Source of the DNA: Caldalkalibacillus mannanilyticus JCM 10596
Lineage (GTDB): Bacteria > Bacillota > Bacilli > Caldalkalibacillales > JCM-10596
Assembly: GCF_000615945.1 (NCBI RefSeq)
Contig: NZ_BAMO01000015.1
Coordinates: 1 to 64,000, forward strand
Direction of reading: 5' to 3'
DNA length: 64,000 nt
The first letter of the stretch is position 1, and every line of letters begins with the position of its first letter. The position numbers and the translations under genes were made by a program. Below are positions 29,665 through 40,582 of this stretch, piece after piece. The notes under the pieces were generated by a model. It worked only from the letters and a program-made list of their open reading frames with translations, searched no databases and was not told where the DNA came from.

Positions 29665-29876
29665 GTGTCACACTCCTAGATCGTAAAAATATTGCTTCTC
29701 CATCATACTATATCCTCTTTTCATTTCATATTATTTTTTTCAACAAAATCATGCCCTTAAGTATTTATTGAATCAACCGATGATGATAATATATTATTTA
29801 AGATTAATGAGTGCTAAATACGCAAACCATACATTCAACCATCTTGCAAATTAATTCTAGGAGTGAACAAATTGAA

Positions 29877-30943
29877 ATGAACATGAACATCCAAGTAAGC
29901 AAAAATGAAAGTCCAAAAGCCAAGCCAGACCAAGCTACACTTAGTTTTGGCAAACATTTTACGGATCATATGTTTTTAATGAACTATTCCATAGATAAAG
30001 GATGGTATGACCCTAGAATCGTTCCTTATTCTCCCTGACTCTAGATCCAGCAGCTATGGTCTTTCATTACGGGCAAGCTATTTTCGAAGGACTAAAAGCC
30101 TATCTTTCACCAGAGAAGAAGGTACTTCTGTTTCGCCCGCAAAAGAATGCTGAAAGATTTAACCTTTCCAGCGAAAGAATGAGCATTCCCCCTATTGATG
30201 AAACATTCTTTGTTCATGCTGTACAAAAATTGGTTGAAACAGATAAGGAATGGATCCCTAGCCAAGATGGAAGTTCATTATATATACGACCTTTCGTCAT
30301 TGCAACTGAGCCTTGCCTAGGTGTGCGCCCTGCTCATGAATATGTATTTGCGATCATCCTTTCCCCAGTAGGAGCTTATTATGAGGAAGGAATGAACCCC
30401 ATCAGTATATTAGTAGAAAATGAATACGTTCGCTCCGTTCGCGGAGGAACCGGGTTAGCTAAAACGGCTGGAAATTACGCTGCTAGTCTAAAGGCACAAA
30501 TCCAAGCAAGCGAACAATCCTGTTCACAGGTGATGTGGCTAGATGCTATTGAAAGAAAATACATTGAAGAAGTTGGAAGCATGAATGTCTTTTTCAAAAT
30601 AAATGGCGAAGTGGTTACTCCTCAGTTAAATGGAAGCATATTAGAAGGGATTACTAGAGCTTCGACAATTCAGCTACTCAAGCATTGGAACGTTCCCGTG
30701 ATTGAAAGAAAAATATCAATAGATGAAATCTTCGAGGCTTCGAAAGATGGACGCCTTGAAGAATCCTTCGGAACCGGTACTGCGGCGGTGATCTCTCCTG
30801 TCGGTGCCCTGCACTATCGCGGAGAACAAATCGTCATTAACCAAGGAGCCGTTGGACCTTTATCTCAAAAAATTTATGATACCATCACCGGCATTCAATA
30901 TGGTAAAATCGCAGATGATTTTAACTGGACTGTATCTTGTTAA
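29877..30943 (+). CDS. ilvE: Branched-chain amino acid aminotransferase (frameshift)
   Basis: PLP-dependent class IV aminotransferase for the last step of Leu/Ile/Val synthesis and the first of their breakdown. Motifs: MVFHYGQAIFEGLKAY, the PLP-lysine region GLAKTAGNYAASL, and EVGSMNVFF. The first 53 residues are in a different frame: after IVPYSP one C is missing from the run at 30034-30036; with four C the reading continues LTLDPAAMVFHYG. The corrected length is 355 residues, as in B. subtilis IlvE-type enzymes. The start ATG 29877 has AGGAGTG 11 bases upstream, slightly far; ATG 29883 is the alternative. Confidence 0.88.
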
Positions 30944-30976
30944 TTTCCATACCCTGTAGAAAAATAGCCATAAAGC

Positions 30977-31025
30977 AAAGGATGAAACCTACTCAATTTA
31001 TTGATAGGTACTCATCCTTTTTTTT
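30977..31025 (+). terminator. Rho-independent terminator of ilvE
   Basis: Stem AAAGGATGA/TCATCCTTT with a partly paired 26-base loop, then a run of T on the plus strand. Confidence 0.8.
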
Positions 31026-31096
31026 ATTAACAAATCTGACACTTTACAAACACTTGTTTATATTATAAACTTTTGTTTAGAAAGGAGGTCTATTCC

Positions 31097-32191
31097 TTGG
31101 ATATTGAACAACTGATTTTACATCATATCAAAATGAATCCCTATATCTCACAACAAGATCTAGCATCGAAGGTAGGACTCTCTCGTTCGGCAGTTGCAAA
31201 CTATATCTCTTCTTTAACCCGACGAGGCGAGATCAAAGGCAGAGCCTATGTGTTAAAAGAAGAATCCTCCATTATTTGTATTGGCGGAGCAAATATTGAC
31301 CGGAAGGCGAAAACAACACAAAAGGCTCGACTTTATTCCTCCAACCCTGTTACCACTAGCGAATCTTGCGGTGGAGTCGCTCGGAATGTTGCAGAGAACC
31401 TTAGTCGTTTAGGATGTCACCCTTCCTTAATGACGGCTGTTGGAGAGGATAAAGAAGGAAGGTGGCTCATCGAACAAACTAAAACTCTTGGTATTGACGT
31501 CAGTAAGGTATGGCTTATGCCAACGGAAAGGACAGGTACATACACTGCCCTGATTGATGTAGATGGAGAAATGCTTGTATCGATGGCGGAAATGAACATC
31601 TATGAAAAAATAACAACACAATTTTTCGAGGATCATTGGGCTAGTATAAAAGCAGCAGAAGCTATTTTTCTCGATACCAACATCCCTCAAGAGTGTCTTA
31701 GCCTTCTTATTATGCGTTCTAAAGAGCAGAACATACGCCTCTTCATTGACCCTGTATCTTCTGCCAAAGCGAGTAAGCTTCCAGCTGACTTAGCTGGAGT
31801 TGAACTGATTCTTCCCAACCGAGAGGAAGCAGAACTACTAGCAGGAACTAAAATCGATTCTGTAGAGGATTGTGCGTTAGCTAGCCAAAAGATTCATGAG
31901 CGTGGAGTGAAGAACGTGATCATTACCTTAGGTGAACAAGGCATCTACTATTCCTCTACTGATGAAACGGGTCATCTTCTGCCCTATCAAGCAGATGTAG
32001 TCGATGTAACGGGCGCTGGTGATGCCTTCGCAGCAACGGTCATCTATGGCTTGGTCCAGCAAGAAACTCTTTCTACTTCATGTCGGTTGGGGCTAGCTGC
32101 CGCCCGCCTCACCCTTCAATCAGCAGAATCCGTTTCACCATTATTACAACCAACAAAACTATATGAAATTGTAAAGGAGTTTTCATCATGA
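31097..32191 (+). CDS. psuK: Pseudouridine kinase with N-terminal HTH domain
   Basis: A 364-residue PfkB-family kinase preceded by a helix-turn-helix domain (residues 1-55: [32 protein letters not shown]). The kinase part has [10 protein letters not shown] at its start, the [11 protein letters not shown] motif, and the catalytic [10 protein letters not shown]. Next to psuG, the substrate should be pseudouridine. The start is TTG 31097 with AAAGGAGGT 7 bases upstream; a longer in-frame reading would place the ribosome site inside the gene. The HTH may give ligand- or DNA-linked control; this is inference. The stop overlaps the psuG start (ATGA). Confidence 0.88.
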   Translation: MDIEQLILHHIKMNPYISQQDLASKVGLSRSAVANYISSLTRRGEIKGRAYVLKEESSIICIGGANIDRKAKTTQKARLYSSNPVTTSESCGGVARNVAENLSRLGCHPSLMTAVGEDKEGRWLIEQTKTLGIDVSKVWLMPTERTGTYTALIDVDGEMLVSMAEMNIYEKITTQFFEDHWASIKAAEAIFLDTNIPQECLSLLIMRSKEQNIRLFIDPVSSAKASKLPADLAGVELILPNREEAELLAGTKIDSVEDCALASQKIHERGVKNVIITLGEQGIYYSSTDETGHLLPYQADVVDVTGAGDAFAATVIYGLVQQETLSTSCRLGLAAARLTLQSAESVSPLLQPTKLYEIVKEFSS

Positions 32192-33105
32192 AAGAATACT
32201 TATCATTTACGGAAGAGGTTCAACATGCACGAGAAAATAATTTACCTATCGTGGCATTAGAAACCACTATTATTTCACATGGAATGCCTTACCCACAAAA
32301 TATTGAAATGGCAAAAACAGTTGAGAAAATCATTCGTGATAACGGAGCTGTTCCAGCGACCCTAGGGATTATGAATGGTCAAATCAAAATAGGATTAAAT
32401 GACAGTGAGCTTGAAGAGTTTGCCACCAATCAATCCGTGGAAAAAGTAAGTCGCCGTGACTTCCCCTATATTCTTTCAACAGGAAAAATTGGAGCCACTA
32501 CCGTTGCAGGGACCATGATTGCCGCAGAGCTTGCTGGAATTGAAGTCTTTGCTACTGGCGGTATTGGAGGTGTTCATCGTGAGGGAGAAATCACTTGGGA
32601 TGTTTCAGCCGATCTAACAGAATTAGCTCAAAGCAACGTAGCAGTTGTATGTGCAGGAGCTAAATCCATTCTTGATCTAGGAAGAACGCTTGAATATTTA
32701 GAAACGCATGGGGTTCCTGTTGTAGGTTATCAATGTGACACCTTCCCCTCCTTCTACTCTCGCGAAAGTGATTTTTCTGTAGATTATCGGATCGATACTG
32801 CTCAAGAAATTGCTAAAGTTATGGATACCAAGTGGAAGCTAGAGTTAAAGGGTGGTTTAGTTATCGCGAACCCTGTTCCCGAGGAGCATGCCCTTCCTTT
32901 CACTGAAATGGAGTCCATCATTCTCAAAGTCCTGAAAGAAGCTCAAGAGAATGGAATTACAGGAAAGAAAGTGACTCCATTTCTCCTAGCCAAAATTAAA
33001 GAAATGACTCAAGGAAAAAGCTTAGAAACAAATATTGCTCTAGTTAATCATAACGCGAAGGTAGCCGCGCAAATTGCTGTTGCTTTAAAGCAAGTTCGCA
33101 AATAA
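32188..33105 (+). CDS. psuG: Pseudouridine-5'-phosphate glycosidase
   Basis: A 305-residue enzyme that splits pseudouridine 5'-phosphate into uracil and ribose 5-phosphate. Family motifs [39 protein letters not shown] and [15 protein letters not shown] are intact. AAAGGAG precedes the ATG. Translationally coupled to psuK; the pair salvages pseudouridine from RNA turnover. Confidence 0.95.
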   Translation: MKEYLSFTEEVQHARENNLPIVALETTIISHGMPYPQNIEMAKTVEKIIRDNGAVPATLGIMNGQIKIGLNDSELEEFATNQSVEKVSRRDFPYILSTGKIGATTVAGTMIAAELAGIEVFATGGIGGVHREGEITWDVSADLTELAQSNVAVVCAGAKSILDLGRTLEYLETHGVPVVGYQCDTFPSFYSRESDFSVDYRIDTAQEIAKVMDTKWKLELKGGLVIANPVPEEHALPFTEMESIILKVLKEAQENGITGKKVTPFLLAKIKEMTQGKSLETNIALVNHNAKVAAQIAVALKQVRK

Positions 33106-33129
33106 GGGTACCTGTAAAATAGAATAGAA

Positions 33130-33159
33130 AAACAAAAACGACTCTGTTCAAGAGCCGTT
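33130..33159 (-). terminator. Rho-independent terminator of the dppCBDF operon
   Basis: On the minus strand AACGGCTCT/AGAGTCGTT with a 5-base loop, then TTTTTGTTTTT. It follows dppF after 84 bases, beyond the oppositely oriented psuG terminator. Confidence 0.75.
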
Positions 33160-33172
33160 CTTGTTTGATCGT

Positions 33173-33205
33173 GGGAAGAGGAAACTCTTCCCTTTTTATT
33201 TTTAC
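33173..33205 (+). terminator. Rho-independent terminator of psuKG
   Basis: Perfect stem GGGAAGAG/CTCTTCCC with a GAAA tetraloop, then TTTTTATTTTT on the plus strand. Confidence 0.88.
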
Positions 33206-33242
33206 CCCTCAATAACTTGCTTTCTTGTACTTGTAGTATTAG

Positions 33243-34250
33243 TTAATTAGCTGTTATCTTCCCAGCATGAATATCTTCAAAATAATGACAGGCTACCTGA
33301 TGATCTTGGGTCATATAACTCGCTGATCTAAGCTCAGGAACCTCTTCCTTACACTTATCCGTGGCAAAAGGACATCTTGTATGAAATCTGCATCCACTTG
33401 GTGGATCGATCGGCGAAGGGACATCTCCTTTTAAGATCATACGCTCCTTCTTCTTTTCCGGATTAGGAATCGGAATGGCAGATAGAAGTGCCTTTGTATA
33501 AGGATGCTGCGGGTTATCAAAAAGAGATTTCTTATCTGCGATCTCTACAATTCTTCCTAAATACATGACAATAATTCGATCCGAAATATGACGAACAACT
33601 CCCAAATCATGAGAAATAAATAAATAAGTGAGCTGAAAATCACGTTGTAATTGCTTCAACAAATTCAACACTTGCGCCTGAATCGAAACGTCTAAGGCAG
33701 ATACCGCTTCATCACAAATGATCAGCTTAGGATTGAGCGATAAGGCACGTGCAATTCCAATCCGCTGTCTTTGCCCTCCACTAAATTCATGAGGATATCG
33801 ATCTGCTTGATAAGGTTTAAGCCCTACTGTTTCTAGAAGCTCGATAGCTCTTTCTCGACGTTCAGACTTGGGAACAATGTTTTGAATCTCCATTGCCTCC
33901 ACCAGCACCTGAACAACCGTCTGACGAGGATTGATAGAAGCATATGGATCTTGGAATATGATCTGTAAATCCTTACGTTTTTTTCTCATTTCACGCTTAT
34001 TTAGAGCAAGTAAATCCTTGCCGTCAAAAATAATTTCACCAGATGTAGGTTCATCTAAACGCAGAATCGCTCGACCTGTTGTTGACTTACCACATCCAGA
34101 TTCTCCTACAATACTTACTGTTTCCCCTTCATTCACATGGAAGGAAATATCGTCAACTGCCTTGACATGATTCACAGTACGCCCTAAAAATCCGCCCTTA
34201 ATCGGGAAATATTGCTTTAGTCCTTTAACCTTCAATAGTTCTTTCTTCAC
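33243..34250 (-). CDS. dppF: Dipeptide/oligopeptide ABC transporter ATPase, DppF type
   Basis: A 335-residue ATP-binding subunit with Walker [10 protein letters not shown], signature [15 protein letters not shown], Walker [15 protein letters not shown] and the C-terminal oligopeptide/dipeptide extension with GCRFHTRCP, whose cysteines bind an Fe-S cluster in some homologues. GTG start, with GGGGAGGTGAA upstream; the gene begins inside dppD (26-base overlap). Last gene of the operon. Confidence 0.9.
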   Translation of the reverse strand: MKKELLKVKGLKQYFPIKGGFLGRTVNHVKAVDDISFHVNEGETVSIVGESGCGKSTTGRAILRLDEPTSGEIIFDGKDLLALNKREMRKKRKDLQIIFQDPYASINPRQTVVQVLVEAMEIQNIVPKSERRERAIELLETVGLKPYQADRYPHEFSGGQRQRIGIARALSLNPKLIICDEAVSALDVSIQAQVLNLLKQLQRDFQLTYLFISHDLGVVRHISDRIIVMYLGRIVEIADKKSLFDNPQHPYTKALLSAIPIPNPEKKKERMILKGDVPSPIDPPSGCRFHTRCPFATDKCKEEVPELRSASYMTQDHQVACHYFEDIHAGKITAN

Positions 34251-35256
34251 TTTGAAGATTCACCTCCCCTTGATCTTTCCATTCATCCGTATAAATCCAG
34301 CATCTGATTTGACTCTGTTCATCAACTTTTGTTAACTCAGGAAGACGATCTATACAGATATCCCTAGCATGCGGACAACGGGGAGCAAATCGACAACCTT
34401 TTGGCATTTCTGTTGGGCTTGGCACTGATCCCTTAATCGCTTCAAGCTCATCTTGGTCAATGTCATGTCGCGGTAAAGAATTCAACAAGCCGACCGTATA
34501 AGGATGTTTGGGATTAGAGAATAACGTCTGCACATCTGAATATTCTACTACACTCCCGCAATACATAACAGCAACGTAATCACAAGTTTCCGCCACAACA
34601 CCTAAATCATGAGTAATCATAATGACAGACATGTCTAATTTTTGTTGAAGCTCTTTGATCAGCTCTAGGATTTGCGCTTGAATCGTCACGTCTAGAGCGG
34701 TAGTTGGTTCATCAGCGATCAGCAGGTCAGGATTACAAGCAAGTGCCATTGCAATCATCACACGTTGCCTCATTCCCCCAGATAGCTCAAAAGGATATTG
34801 ATGAACTCTTTTTTCTGGAGATGGAATTCCAACAAGCTTAAGCATCTCTACTGACTTGGCCATAGAATCTCTTTTATTTAAATTTTGATGAACTTGAACA
34901 GCTTCAGCAATTTGTTCTCCTACAGTGTAGACAGGATTTAGAGAGGTCATCGGCTCTTGGAAAATCATCGAAATTTGATTCCCACGTATTTTGCGCATTT
35001 CCTTCTCTTTCTTTGTCACCAAATCTTGACCATTAAATAAAATTTGACCGCCAACGATTTTACCGGGCTTTTGGATCAAGCGTAAGATCGAAAGGGACAT
35101 GATACTTTTCCCTGACCCAGACTCCCCTACCACGCCTAGAGTCTGCCCCTTCGGCACGTGTAACGTTACTCCATCTACAGCTTTTACTTCCCCATCTTCA
35201 GTGAAAAAGGAGGTCTGTAGGTTTTTTATTTCAAGAATAGATTCTCTATTTTTCAA
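34225..35256 (-). CDS. dppD: Dipeptide/oligopeptide ABC transporter ATPase, DppD type
   Basis: A 343-residue ATPase: Walker A GESGSGKS, signature [15 protein letters not shown], Walker [15 protein letters not shown], and the C-terminal GCRFAPRCP motif. TTG start with AGAGGTG 7 bases ahead. Pairs with dppF to drive the permease. Confidence 0.9.
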   Translation of the reverse strand: MKNRESILEIKNLQTSFFTEDGEVKAVDGVTLHVPKGQTLGVVGESGSGKSIMSLSILRLIQKPGKIVGGQILFNGQDLVTKKEKEMRKIRGNQISMIFQEPMTSLNPVYTVGEQIAEAVQVHQNLNKRDSMAKSVEMLKLVGIPSPEKRVHQYPFELSGGMRQRVMIAMALACNPDLLIADEPTTALDVTIQAQILELIKELQQKLDMSVIMITHDLGVVAETCDYVAVMYCGSVVEYSDVQTLFSNPKHPYTVGLLNSLPRHDIDQDELEAIKGSVPSPTEMPKGCRFAPRCPHARDICIDRLPELTKVDEQSQIRCWIYTDEWKDQGEVNLQSEERTIEG

Positions 35257-35288
35257 TGAACTGCACCTCTTCTCTGTTTAAACTTCGA

Positions 35289-36209
35289 TTAGTTAAGATC
35301 AATTCGCTTATTGAGATAACGATAGGATATATCCACAGCTAAGTTAACAAGAACGAATAATAAGGACAAAATCAATACCGTTCCTTGAACGATTGGAAAA
35401 TCCCTTGCTCTAATGGATTCGATAATAAGGCGACCCATTCCATTAATAGCGAAAACGGATTCCGTAATGACCGTACCTCCAAGAAGCGCACCGAACTCAA
35501 GACCAACTACAGTTACAACCGGAATAAGCGCATTTTTTAATGCATGACGATAAATAACGACACGTTCACTAACTCCCTTAGCACGGGCAGTACGAATATA
35601 ATCTTGTGTAATGACCTCTAGCATACTGGCACGAGTCATCCTAGCAATAATGGCGGCTCCAGCCGTTCCTAACGTGATCACAGGGAGAATCGTTTGCTGC
35701 CAAGTTCCCCAGCCCGATGGCGGGACTAATGATAAGTCAATAGCAAAGTATTTTATTAGCATCAATCCTAACCAGAAGTTAGGCATGGATAAACCAAACA
35801 ACGCGATAATCATAAGAGTAACATCGGAAACTGTATAATGACGTACTGCCGAAACAATTCCAGCGATCAGTCCTAAAAAGACACTTAAAATCGTACTATA
35901 GATGGCAAGTTCCACCGTAATCCAAAACCTGTGTTTAATCTCATCTAATACAGGGCGGCTGCTTCGAATCGATTGACCTAAGTCACCCTTTAAAATATTG
36001 CCCATATACGTGAAATATTGAATGTGTAAAGGGTCATTTAAACCAAGCTTTTCTCGTAATTGCTCTACTTGTTTTGGTGGAGCACTTTCTCCCGCAATAA
36101 TCTGTGCTGGATCACCTGGAATCAGGTGCATTAGGGAGAATACCAAGATCGTTACTCCTATAACAACAGGTATAGTTTGAATCAATCTGCGAATAATATA
36201 TTTAAGCAA
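35289..36209 (-). CDS. dppB: Dipeptide/oligopeptide ABC transporter permease, DppB type
   Basis: A 306-residue permease with six membrane segments and the EAA loop (YIRTARAKGVSERVVIYRHALKN, cut here) that contacts the ATPases. The N-terminal part MLKYIIRRLIQTIPVVIGVT is typical. TTG start preceded by CGAGGTG. Second gene of the operon. Confidence 0.9.
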   Translation of the reverse strand: MLKYIIRRLIQTIPVVIGVTILVFSLMHLIPGDPAQIIAGESAPPKQVEQLREKLGLNDPLHIQYFTYMGNILKGDLGQSIRSSRPVLDEIKHRFWITVELAIYSTILSVFLGLIAGIVSAVRHYTVSDVTLMIIALFGLSMPNFWLGLMLIKYFAIDLSLVPPSGWGTWQQTILPVITLGTAGAAIIARMTRASMLEVITQDYIRTARAKGVSERVVIYRHALKNALIPVVTVVGLEFGALLGGTVITESVFAINGMGRLIIESIRARDFPIVQGTVLILSLLFVLVNLAVDISYRYLNKRIDLN

Positions 36210-36227
36210 TATCTTGCACCTCGTTTT

Positions 36228-37127
36228 CTATTTTTTCATTTTTGGATCTAACGCATCCCTTAATCCATCACCGAAGATATTAAATGCCAATACAACTATA
36301 ACAATAGCTAAGCCTGGGTATAATGCTACATGCGGATGATCAAACATATAGCTGCGCCCATCACTTAGCATAGCTCCCCATTCTGGTGTTGGAGGCTGTG
36401 CTCCTAGACCTAAAAATGAAAGAGCACTTGCTGTAAGAATCGCGGTAGCAATTCTTAACGTGGCTTGTACTATAATAGGGGATAAAATATTGGGAAGAAT
36501 ATGCTTAAATATAATACGCATATCACTGGAACCCAATGCGCGAACAGCATCGATATACTCAAGCTTTCGAGCTGCTAAGGTTGAGCCTCGGACAATCCGA
36601 GCAAAAGCAGGAACGGAGAATATTCCAACAGCAATAACCACATTCGTTAAGCTTCCACCGAGAACGCTTACAAGGGCTAAGGCAAGCAAAATTCCTGGAA
36701 AAGCTAAGAGAATATCCATCAGACGCATAATAAGGGAATCAACTCTACCTCCATAATACCCTGAGAAAATACCAAGTGGAATTCCAACTATTGCTCCAAC
36801 CATAACGGAAAGAAAGCCTACCCAGAGAGTAATGGACATCCCGTGGACAATACGAGTAAAGACATCGCGACCATTATGATCAGTCCCGAACCAATGTTCA
36901 GCTGAAGGAGATAACAATTTTATCGAATAGTTCACCTTCGTCGGATCATGTTGTGTTAGCAGTGGTCCAAAAATCGCGATGAGGATGAATGATAAGATAA
37001 GATATCCTCCAATGAGTGCTGCTTTATTCCTGCTCAATTTCTTATAAAAAGCTCTCCATCCTGAACTTCGCTTATGAGTTGAGCGAGAATCCTTTTCTGC
37101 TAGTGCGTTTACATCTTGATTACTCAT
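36228..37127 (-). CDS. dppC: Dipeptide/oligopeptide ABC transporter permease, DppC type
   Basis: A 299-residue permease with six membrane segments, the OppC N-terminal domain (WRAFYKKLSRNKAALIGGY), HWFGTDHNGRDVFTRIVHG and the EAA loop (YIDAVRALGSSDMRIIFKHI). The start ATG 37127 has AAAGGA 8 bases upstream; the ATG at 37136 touches that site. First gene of the operon, divergent from the binding-protein gene. Confidence 0.9.
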   Translation of the reverse strand: MSNQDVNALAEKDSRSTHKRSSGWRAFYKKLSRNKAALIGGYLILSFILIAIFGPLLTQHDPTKVNYSIKLLSPSAEHWFGTDHNGRDVFTRIVHGMSITLWVGFLSVMVGAIVGIPLGIFSGYYGGRVDSLIMRLMDILLAFPGILLALALVSVLGGSLTNVVIAVGIFSVPAFARIVRGSTLAARKLEYIDAVRALGSSDMRIIFKHILPNILSPIIVQATLRIATAILTASALSFLGLGAQPPTPEWGAMLSDGRSYMFDHPHVALYPGLAIVIVVLAFNIFGDGLRDALDPKMKK

Positions 37128-37347
37128 TGCATGCATCCTTTCAGTTCAAAATTAATTTTTTCGATTTAACAAATATTTTGAAATATTTCTATTTCAATTT
37201 TAAATCTAATAATAGTATAATAAATTGTGTTGTATTTTTATAGACTAAATTTTCTACCAGCTAATAAAAAGCTACATAAAACTTTAGTATTACTATAAAA
37301 TACAGCATAAAGAATAAATTTTTATACTTAGAAGGGGGATTTTACAA

Positions 37348-38967
37348 ATGGTAAAAACTAAAAAATCCATGTGGTTCATTAGCTTCGTGTTGCTTCTTTC
37401 ATTGCTTCTAGCAGCATGTGGCGGAGCTAATCAAGGAACTGAGCCAACACCAGAACAAGATGGCGCAGACACAGGAGACGTTACAGAAGAGGCAGTTGGT
37501 GGAGATCTTATTATCGCTTGGTTATCAGATGCGGTTTCTTTAGACCCTCATAGCTCAAACGACATTCCTTCCAGTAATGTAGCTTACAATATTTATGAAG
37601 GACTTGTTGTTCTTGATGAAAATAGTGAACTTCAACCTAGGTTGGCTACAGAATGGACTCAAGTTGATGACACTACTTGGGAGTTTAAGCTTCGTGAAGG
37701 AGTTAAGTTCCACGATGGCTCTGATTTCACAGCAGAAGTGGTTAAGGCTAACATCGATCGTATTTTAGATCCAGAAGTTGCTTCACAGCGTGCCTTCCTT
37801 TTCGCAATGATTAATGAAGTTGTTGTGGTAGATGACTATACTGTTCAATTCAAAACAGAGTATCCATTCGCTCCACTGCCCGCTCACTTAGCACATAATG
37901 GTGGTGGCATGATCAGCTTGGAATCCATTAAAGCGGACTACGAAAAAATGGCTGCAGGCGAAAATGTTGGAACTGCGATTGCTCAAACTCCAGTTGGAAC
38001 CGGTTTCTTTAAATTCGATAGCTGGACTCCTGGTGAGCAAGTTAAATTAGTTCGTAACGAAGAGTATTGGGGAGAAAAAGCAAAACTAGATAGCGTTACA
38101 TTCAAAGTAGTTAACGAAAGCTTAACTCGTATCTCTGAGCTTGAAACTGGCTATGCTCATATTGCAGATCCTGTTCAGCCTAGCGATATCAACCGTGTAG
38201 ATAATTTTGCTGATGCTTCAGTAAACCGTCAAACAAGTACCAGCTTATCTTATATTGGATTCAACGCGCAAAAAGCGCCGTTCGATAACGTAAAAGTTCG
38301 TCAAGCTATTTCAATGGCTTTAAACAAAGATGATATCATTAACGGAATTTATGAAGGGACTGGAATCCCAGCCGTTGGTCCTGTTGCTCCTGGAGTATTC
38401 GGTCATGATGAGTCTGTAACTCCAATTCCTTACGATGTAGATAAGGCAAAAGAATTATTAGCAGAAGCTGGTCATCCAAATGGTTTCTCTACAACAATTT
38501 GGACTAATGACAACCCGCAACGTATTCAAATCGCTGAATATGCTCAATCTAAGCTTTCTGAAATTGGTATTGACGTAAAGGTAGAAGTTCTTGAGTGGGG
38601 TGCGTATTTAGAGAACACAGCTAACGGAAACCATGATATGTTTATCCTTGGATGGTCTACTCCAACAGCTGATGCCGATTATGCAATGTATGCTTTATTC
38701 CATTCCAGCAACTTCGGAGCAGCTGGTAACCGTACGTTCTTAAAGGATGCTGAGTTAGATGAGCTATTAGATAAGGGTCGTCAAGAAGCAGATCAAGATG
38801 CTCGTAAACAATACTACAGACAAGCGCAAGAAAAGCTTGTTGAGCTTGCTCCAATGCTGTACATCCACCATCAAGAATACCTAAATGGTGTACGCAGCGA
38901 AGTAAAAGGCTTTAGAGTTAACAGTGGTGGTATCTTCCAGCTTCAAAACGTATCACTAACTAAATAA
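37348..38967 (+). CDS. Peptide ABC transporter substrate-binding lipoprotein
   Basis: A 539-residue SBP_bac_5-family receptor. The lipobox is LLAAC (Cys24); after an acidic linker (residues 30-50) comes the binding domain with DPHSSNDIPSSNVAYNIYEGL and KVRQAISMALNKDDI. It presumably captures di/oligopeptides (or glutathione-like ligands) for DppBCDF, encoded divergently 220 bases away. The codon choice is noticeably uniform, as in highly expressed genes. An imperfect AT-rich palindrome (AATATTTTGAAATATT, about 37168-37183) in the divergent promoter region weakly resembles a CodY site. Confidence 0.9.
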   Translation: MVKTKKSMWFISFVLLLSLLLAACGGANQGTEPTPEQDGADTGDVTEEAVGGDLIIAWLSDAVSLDPHSSNDIPSSNVAYNIYEGLVVLDENSELQPRLATEWTQVDDTTWEFKLREGVKFHDGSDFTAEVVKANIDRILDPEVASQRAFLFAMINEVVVVDDYTVQFKTEYPFAPLPAHLAHNGGGMISLESIKADYEKMAAGENVGTAIAQTPVGTGFFKFDSWTPGEQVKLVRNEEYWGEKAKLDSVTFKVVNESLTRISELETGYAHIADPVQPSDINRVDNFADASVNRQTSTSLSYIGFNAQKAPFDNVKVRQAISMALNKDDIINGIYEGTGIPAVGPVAPGVFGHDESVTPIPYDVDKAKELLAEAGHPNGFSTTIWTNDNPQRIQIAEYAQSKLSEIGIDVKVEVLEWGAYLENTANGNHDMFILGWSTPTADADYAMYALFHSSNFGAAGNRTFLKDAELDELLDKGRQEADQDARKQYYRQAQEKLVELAPMLYIHHQEYLNGVRSEVKGFRVNSGGIFQLQNVSLTK

Positions 38968-38980
38968 TGGTTCAAAATTA

Positions 38981-39017
38981 AAGCGGATCTAGATTCTATC
39001 CTAGATTCGCTTTTATT
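38981..39017 (+). terminator. Rho-independent terminator of the peptide-binding protein gene
   Basis: Stem AAGCGGATCTAG/CTAGATTCGCTT (one G-U pair) with an 8-base loop, then TTTATTT. Confidence 0.8.
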
Positions 39018-39069
39018 TAGTTATCACTGTCCATTTAAGTCCAAATAAAAAAAGAGCCTTCACAGACCC

Positions 39070-39348
39070 TTATTTTGCACTTTTATATAATTCAAAAATA
39101 CTTAATCGTGGAGATACCATTAATTTTTCATAGGTGAATTCCGTTCCCAAACTAGACAAATCCACACTATTTAAAGCTTCCTCTACTTCTTCCGTCATTT
39201 CATCCTCTAGATACACATCTTTACATGTAGGACAATCAATAGCAGGGACTTCTTTCACTACAATGTTAAATGCACCACCAGGCTCTATCCAGATACAATC
39301 CTTTACCGTTTCCTGTGCCCCTTCTTGATCACACCAAATACAGATCAC
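39070..39348 (-). CDS. YokU/YgiT-type zinc-finger protein
   Basis: A 92-residue protein with two CxxC pairs (CIWCDQEG at residue 3 and CPTCKDVYLEDEM at residue 39), the N-terminal zinc finger seen in YgiT/MqsA-type antitoxins and in YokU of Bacillaceae. There is no C-terminal helix-turn-helix like that of MqsA and no toxin gene beside it, so an antitoxin role is unlikely here. Function unknown. Confidence 0.75.
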   Translation of the reverse strand: MICIWCDQEGAQETVKDCIWIEPGGAFNIVVKEVPAIDCPTCKDVYLEDEMTEEVEEALNSVDLSSLGTEFTYEKLMVSPRLSIFELYKSAK

Positions 39349-39538
39349 TACGATCCCTCCTATTGTTCAGTATCGTCTGCTTATGTCTTTCTTTTTCATT
39401 TATTATAGCATAGAGAGCTATGAAGTGATGCAACTATAAGTATTTTATATTGTTAGGATTAAAAATCGGTATTTCCCTTCCAGCTTACAAATCGCTAAAG
39501 TGAACAGTAAGAATCCTCGGAAAGGAAATAAAAGAATC

Positions 39539-40582
39539 ATGCTCTACCATCCAACACAAATAAAAAATAAAACGGCTCATTGGAAGCAGCAGCAAATCCT
39601 ACACTTTTTTCTAGGTCTGATGATCACTTTACTTTTAGCGGGGATCGCTCAAGCCCTTGCCCTTCTCCCCTATATCAAAGTCATGGGAGCGATGGTAATC
39701 GCTATTTTCTTAGGAATAGCGTGGAAAGCCCTAGTGCCATTACCATTAGTGCTGAACCCTGGAATCTCTTTCTCCAGCAAACAGCTTCTTCGCTTAGGAA
39801 TCGTGCTTCTCGGTATTCGTTTTGACTATTCTAAGCTGGTTCATGTCAAACTGGAGCTCTGGCTCCTAGTTATGTTCAACGTGCTTGCTACCATTTTAAT
39901 TGTCTATTTCATTTCCAGATGGTTGAAGATTGAAAACAAGCTTTCCATTCTAATTGCCTGCGGAACAGCGATCTGTGGAGCAGCAGCTATTCTTGCTATC
40001 GCCTCTCAAATTAGGGCGAAACAAAATGAGATCCTCACCGGAACAGTGACCGTCGCCGTAGTGGGAACCTTGTTTACCCTTCTTTACACTTTGGTCTATC
40101 CTTATACCTCATGGAGTCCTGCTATCTACGGAATATTTGCTGGTGCCACACTGCATGAAATGGCTAATGTCCTTGCAGCTGCTGCTCCTGCAGGTGAACA
40201 TTCAGAAGATATAGCCGTTTTTGTCAAATTAACTAGAGTTGCCATGCTCGTCCCTATCTCTTTGATCGTAGGCGTTTTATTTGGGAGAATGGAGCGGAAG
40301 CAACAGAAGAAACCTTCTCCTATTACACTTGATGTCCCTTGGTATGTATTCGGCTTTATAGGGGTCAGCCTCCTGCACTCTATTGGAATTATTCCTACTG
40401 AGATTGAATCTATGATTGTTTTTCTCTCTTATTTATTCCTTGCTATGTCCATGGTCGCTCTAGGCTTAGGGATTGATCTGGTGACTCTTGTTAGAAACGG
40501 GCTACGAACGGTGATTGCGGTTCTAATAGGCTCCGTTTTTCTCGCCATCATGACCTTTCTATTCATCTGCTATCTGGGCTAA
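39539..40582 (+). CDS. YeiH-family putative sulfate/sulfite exporter
   Basis: A 347-residue membrane protein with about ten segments, of the YeiH (UPF0324) family; motifs GTAICGAAAILAIAS and TLHEMANVLAAAA are characteristic. The start ATG 39539 has AAAGGA upstream at 12 bases; an earlier in-frame GTG at 39500 has none. Convergent with the LysR gene, whose 3' end it overlaps by 24 bases. The transport role is the family annotation, not shown here. Confidence 0.85.
   Translation: MLYHPTQIKNKTAHWKQQQILHFFLGLMITLLLAGIAQALALLPYIKVMGAMVIAIFLGIAWKALVPLPLVLNPGISFSSKQLLRLGIVLLGIRFDYSKLVHVKLELWLLVMFNVLATILIVYFISRWLKIENKLSILIACGTAICGAAAILAIASQIRAKQNEILTGTVTVAVVGTLFTLLYTLVYPYTSWSPAIYGIFAGATLHEMANVLAAAAPAGEHSEDIAVFVKLTRVAMLVPISLIVGVLFGRMERKQQKKPSPITLDVPWYVFGFIGVSLLHSIGIIPTEIESMIVFLSYLFLAMSMVALGLGIDLVTLVRNGLRTVIAVLIGSVFLAIMTFLFICYLG

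Noticed and set aside
29811-29876. N-terminal extension of the ilvE frame
   Set aside because: Precedes the ribosome site AGGAGTG and does not resemble the aminotransferase N-terminus.
29690-29876. T-box leader for ilvE
   Set aside because: No T-box sequence (AGGGTGG-type motif) and no leader terminator were found.
37160-37200. CodY-like site upstream of the dpp genes
   Set aside because: About four mismatches to the 15-base consensus in very AT-rich DNA; too weak to list as a site, mentioned only in the gene note.
39046-39071. Terminator after the YokU-type gene
   Set aside because: Only a five-base stem with one wobble pair ahead of the T run; not convincing.
39070-39348. Toxin-antitoxin locus at the YokU/YgiT zinc-finger gene
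   Set aside because: No toxin partner on either side and no MqsA-type C-terminal DNA-binding domain.
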